NCBI GenBank assembly: GCA_031769625.1
Contig: JAUIMM010002008.1
Span: 124,001 to 188,000, forward strand
From: Taudactylus pleione
Lineage: Eukaryota > Chordata > Amphibia > Anura > Myobatrachidae
Reading direction: 5' to 3'
Length of the DNA: 64,000 nucleotides
Shown here: positions 62,847 to 64,000 of the stretch, in pieces
Numbering within the stretch: the first letter of the stretch is position 1
How the letters are laid out: each line of letters begins with the position of its first letter
Program-made: the position numbers and the translations under genes
Notes under the pieces: generated by a model
The model's input: the letters and a program-made list of their open reading frames with translations, nothing else
The model's database searches: none
What the model was told of the DNA's origin: nothing

Positions 62847-63647
62847 AGTTGTGGAACTTGATACTACTTTCTATGGGACTTCTGCAACAGACACTCTAGG
62901 ACTCTCTTTTATGAGCTGTGATTGACTTATTTAGATATGAGAGATATATCATTGTCAGAGTCCCCGTTTAAAGGTCTATGGTCCGCCGATAAAACCTTTG
63001 GAAGGTGGTCACGTGAGTAACTCAAGCAACTCTGGTCATTCTGTAAAGTTTCATTAGATCTAGGTGTTATACGAGGGATTTATATAGTTCAACAGAACTT
63101 AATACTTTAAATTGTACATGAGACTGTTTTTTGTAATTATTACTCCTATGTTAGTGTGTTTTCTTACATACCCCTTCAAATTCTCATTAGGTATCCAGGA
63201 AAAATAGTCGGGTATTTTTGTTATTTAATTATGTGCCTTTTCCTTCTGTGATTGATTCTAAATGCAACATCAAGTATGATTTGTTCAATAGATTCATCTA
63301 TTCATTGATATTATTCAATGGAGTGGTGCGGTTCCCCTACCTGTCCGTCCCCTGTTGCCTCCTACATCGCATACACAGATCCTGGTCCTAGTGGTAGAAC
63401 TGGTTTTTGCCACTATGTTGTCCAGGTGCGGTGTTATACGTAGGTTTCTCCTTCTCACTGTGTTAAGTGATTTATGCTCTCTAAATTGCAATCTGTTTTT
63501 TTCCTTTTTGCGGTTTGCCCTCTATACCAGCGATATGTAGTAATACTATATTAATTTGTCTGACTGTCTCCAAACTTCCTACTTATGCCGATGTCTATGA
63601 ACATTCTAACTTTTCTCCTGTTTTAGTGCATATGTCTACCACTCCCT
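62847..63647. other. Spacer between LINE ORF1 and ORF2
   Basis: Pyrimidine-rich, with many stops in all plus frames. The short frame at 63355-63540 has no recognisable domain. An inter-ORF spacer of this size would fit an L1/Tx1-type element. Confidence 0.55.
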
Positions 63648-64000
63648 ATGGCTAATTTAAACATTGTCTCTATCAACATGAGGGGGTATTAATACTCAAG
63701 ATCTCCTCTCAGGGACATTAAGAAAGTTGAAAGCAGAACGCGCTGAAGAAACACACTTCAAAGAAGGTGCCACACCGCATCTCAGGAACAGAGACTTTCC
63801 TAGTGGATTCTTTTCCAATAATCCTGAAGGCAAGTCTCTGGGGGTTGCAATTTTATTTGCCAAACATATTCCCATCACTGACATCACTTGTTTACCACTA
63901 ATTGCAGGCAGGGTCCTAGTAATAAAATGTAAGGTTTACCCAAATATTTACCTTCGCTAATATATACACACCTAACAAAGCACAACCGGCCTTTTTTGAA
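63648..64000 (+). pseudogene. LINE ORF2, start of apurinic-endonuclease domain (broken)
   Basis: ATG 63648 begins MANLNIVSINMRG, where the Asn lies in the first conserved endonuclease motif (S-x-N-x-x-G). A stop follows at 63690-63692. In another frame, 63727-63957 reads ETHFKEGATPHLRNRDF at the second motif; the Glu of ETH is the metal-binding catalytic residue, but the residues before it are altered (AEETH where QETH is usual) and spacing from the first motif is shortened. GKSLGVAILFAKHI and GRVLVIKCKVY follow. After a further frame change the last 50 bases read ANIYTPNKAQPAFFE, the third motif. This nuclease would nick target DNA for priming; the copy is dead. Confidence 0.87.

Larger units (their letters stand above)
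61765..64000 (+). mobile_element. Degenerate L1-clade (L1/Tx1-like) LINE, continuing past the right edge
   Basis: An ORF1 of the coiled-coil/RNA-binding type is followed by about 800 bp of spacer and then the start of an apurinic-endonuclease ORF2. Both frames are damaged by stops and indels. Reverse transcriptase would lie beyond position 64000. Clade assignment rests on the ORF1 type and the ORF2 N-terminal motifs. Confidence 0.85.

Noticed and set aside
1..64000. Telomeric repeat blocks
   Set aside because: No ttaggg or ccctaa run is present; isolated ccctaac at 38873 and 54608 is part of a dispersed repeat.

Overview
This window looks like non-genic, repeat-dominated DNA from a vertebrate with a large genome, most likely an anuran amphibian. 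The reasons are a Gmr1-like SCAN-domain Ty3/gypsy remnant, Tc1/mariner and L1-clade elements side by side, many foldback elements, and very large tandem arrays. The species call is inference. I see no host protein-coding exon, rRNA, tRNA or CRISPR locus. Essentially all long open frames are either stop-poor frames inside tandem repeats or broken transposon genes.

Layout: 1-28488 is one satellite array of a 53-bp unit (with a 46-bp short form) that carries nested kilobase-scale duplications. 28489-30063 is a decayed Gmr1-like retrotransposon fragment (SCAN-type gag, zinc knuckle, protease, integrase, pre-RT linker). 30064-38724 is a 59-bp satellite whose first unit reads in frame out of that pre-RT linker, so it appears to have been seeded from the retrotransposon. 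38725-40985 holds a dispersed repeat piece, an 11-bp array and a 29-bp array. 40986-42332 is a foldback element containing a 37-bp hairpin, interrupted by a 936-bp MITE-like insertion built from serial hairpins. 42390-42812 is a short minisatellite. 43041-45224 is a Tc1-like remnant that contains a 52-bp array and ends in a 50-bp array grown from its 3' noncoding end. 45283-45850 and 46338-50188 are two foldback elements with internal minisatellites (23 bp and 111 bp). 50481-54438 is a 17-bp-class array. 54439-55764 is AT-rich and non-repetitive at this scale. 55765-56180 is a 30-bp array with CRE-like palindromes. 57925-59603 is a 73-bp array, interrupted at a TA by a complete Tc1/mariner copy (59604-61232) with long terminal inverted repeats and a frameshifted DD34E transposase. 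61301-64000 is a degenerate L1-clade LINE (ORF1, then the start of the ORF2 endonuclease) running off the right edge.

The unifying theme is tandem amplification from inside mobile elements. At least four arrays (59 bp, 50 bp, 111 bp, 23 bp) lie within or grow out of recognisable transposon sequence. Unit-to-unit differences in the large arrays are largely CpG to TpG/CpA changes, which suggests long-term methylation. Copy numbers below are length divided by period, read by eye.
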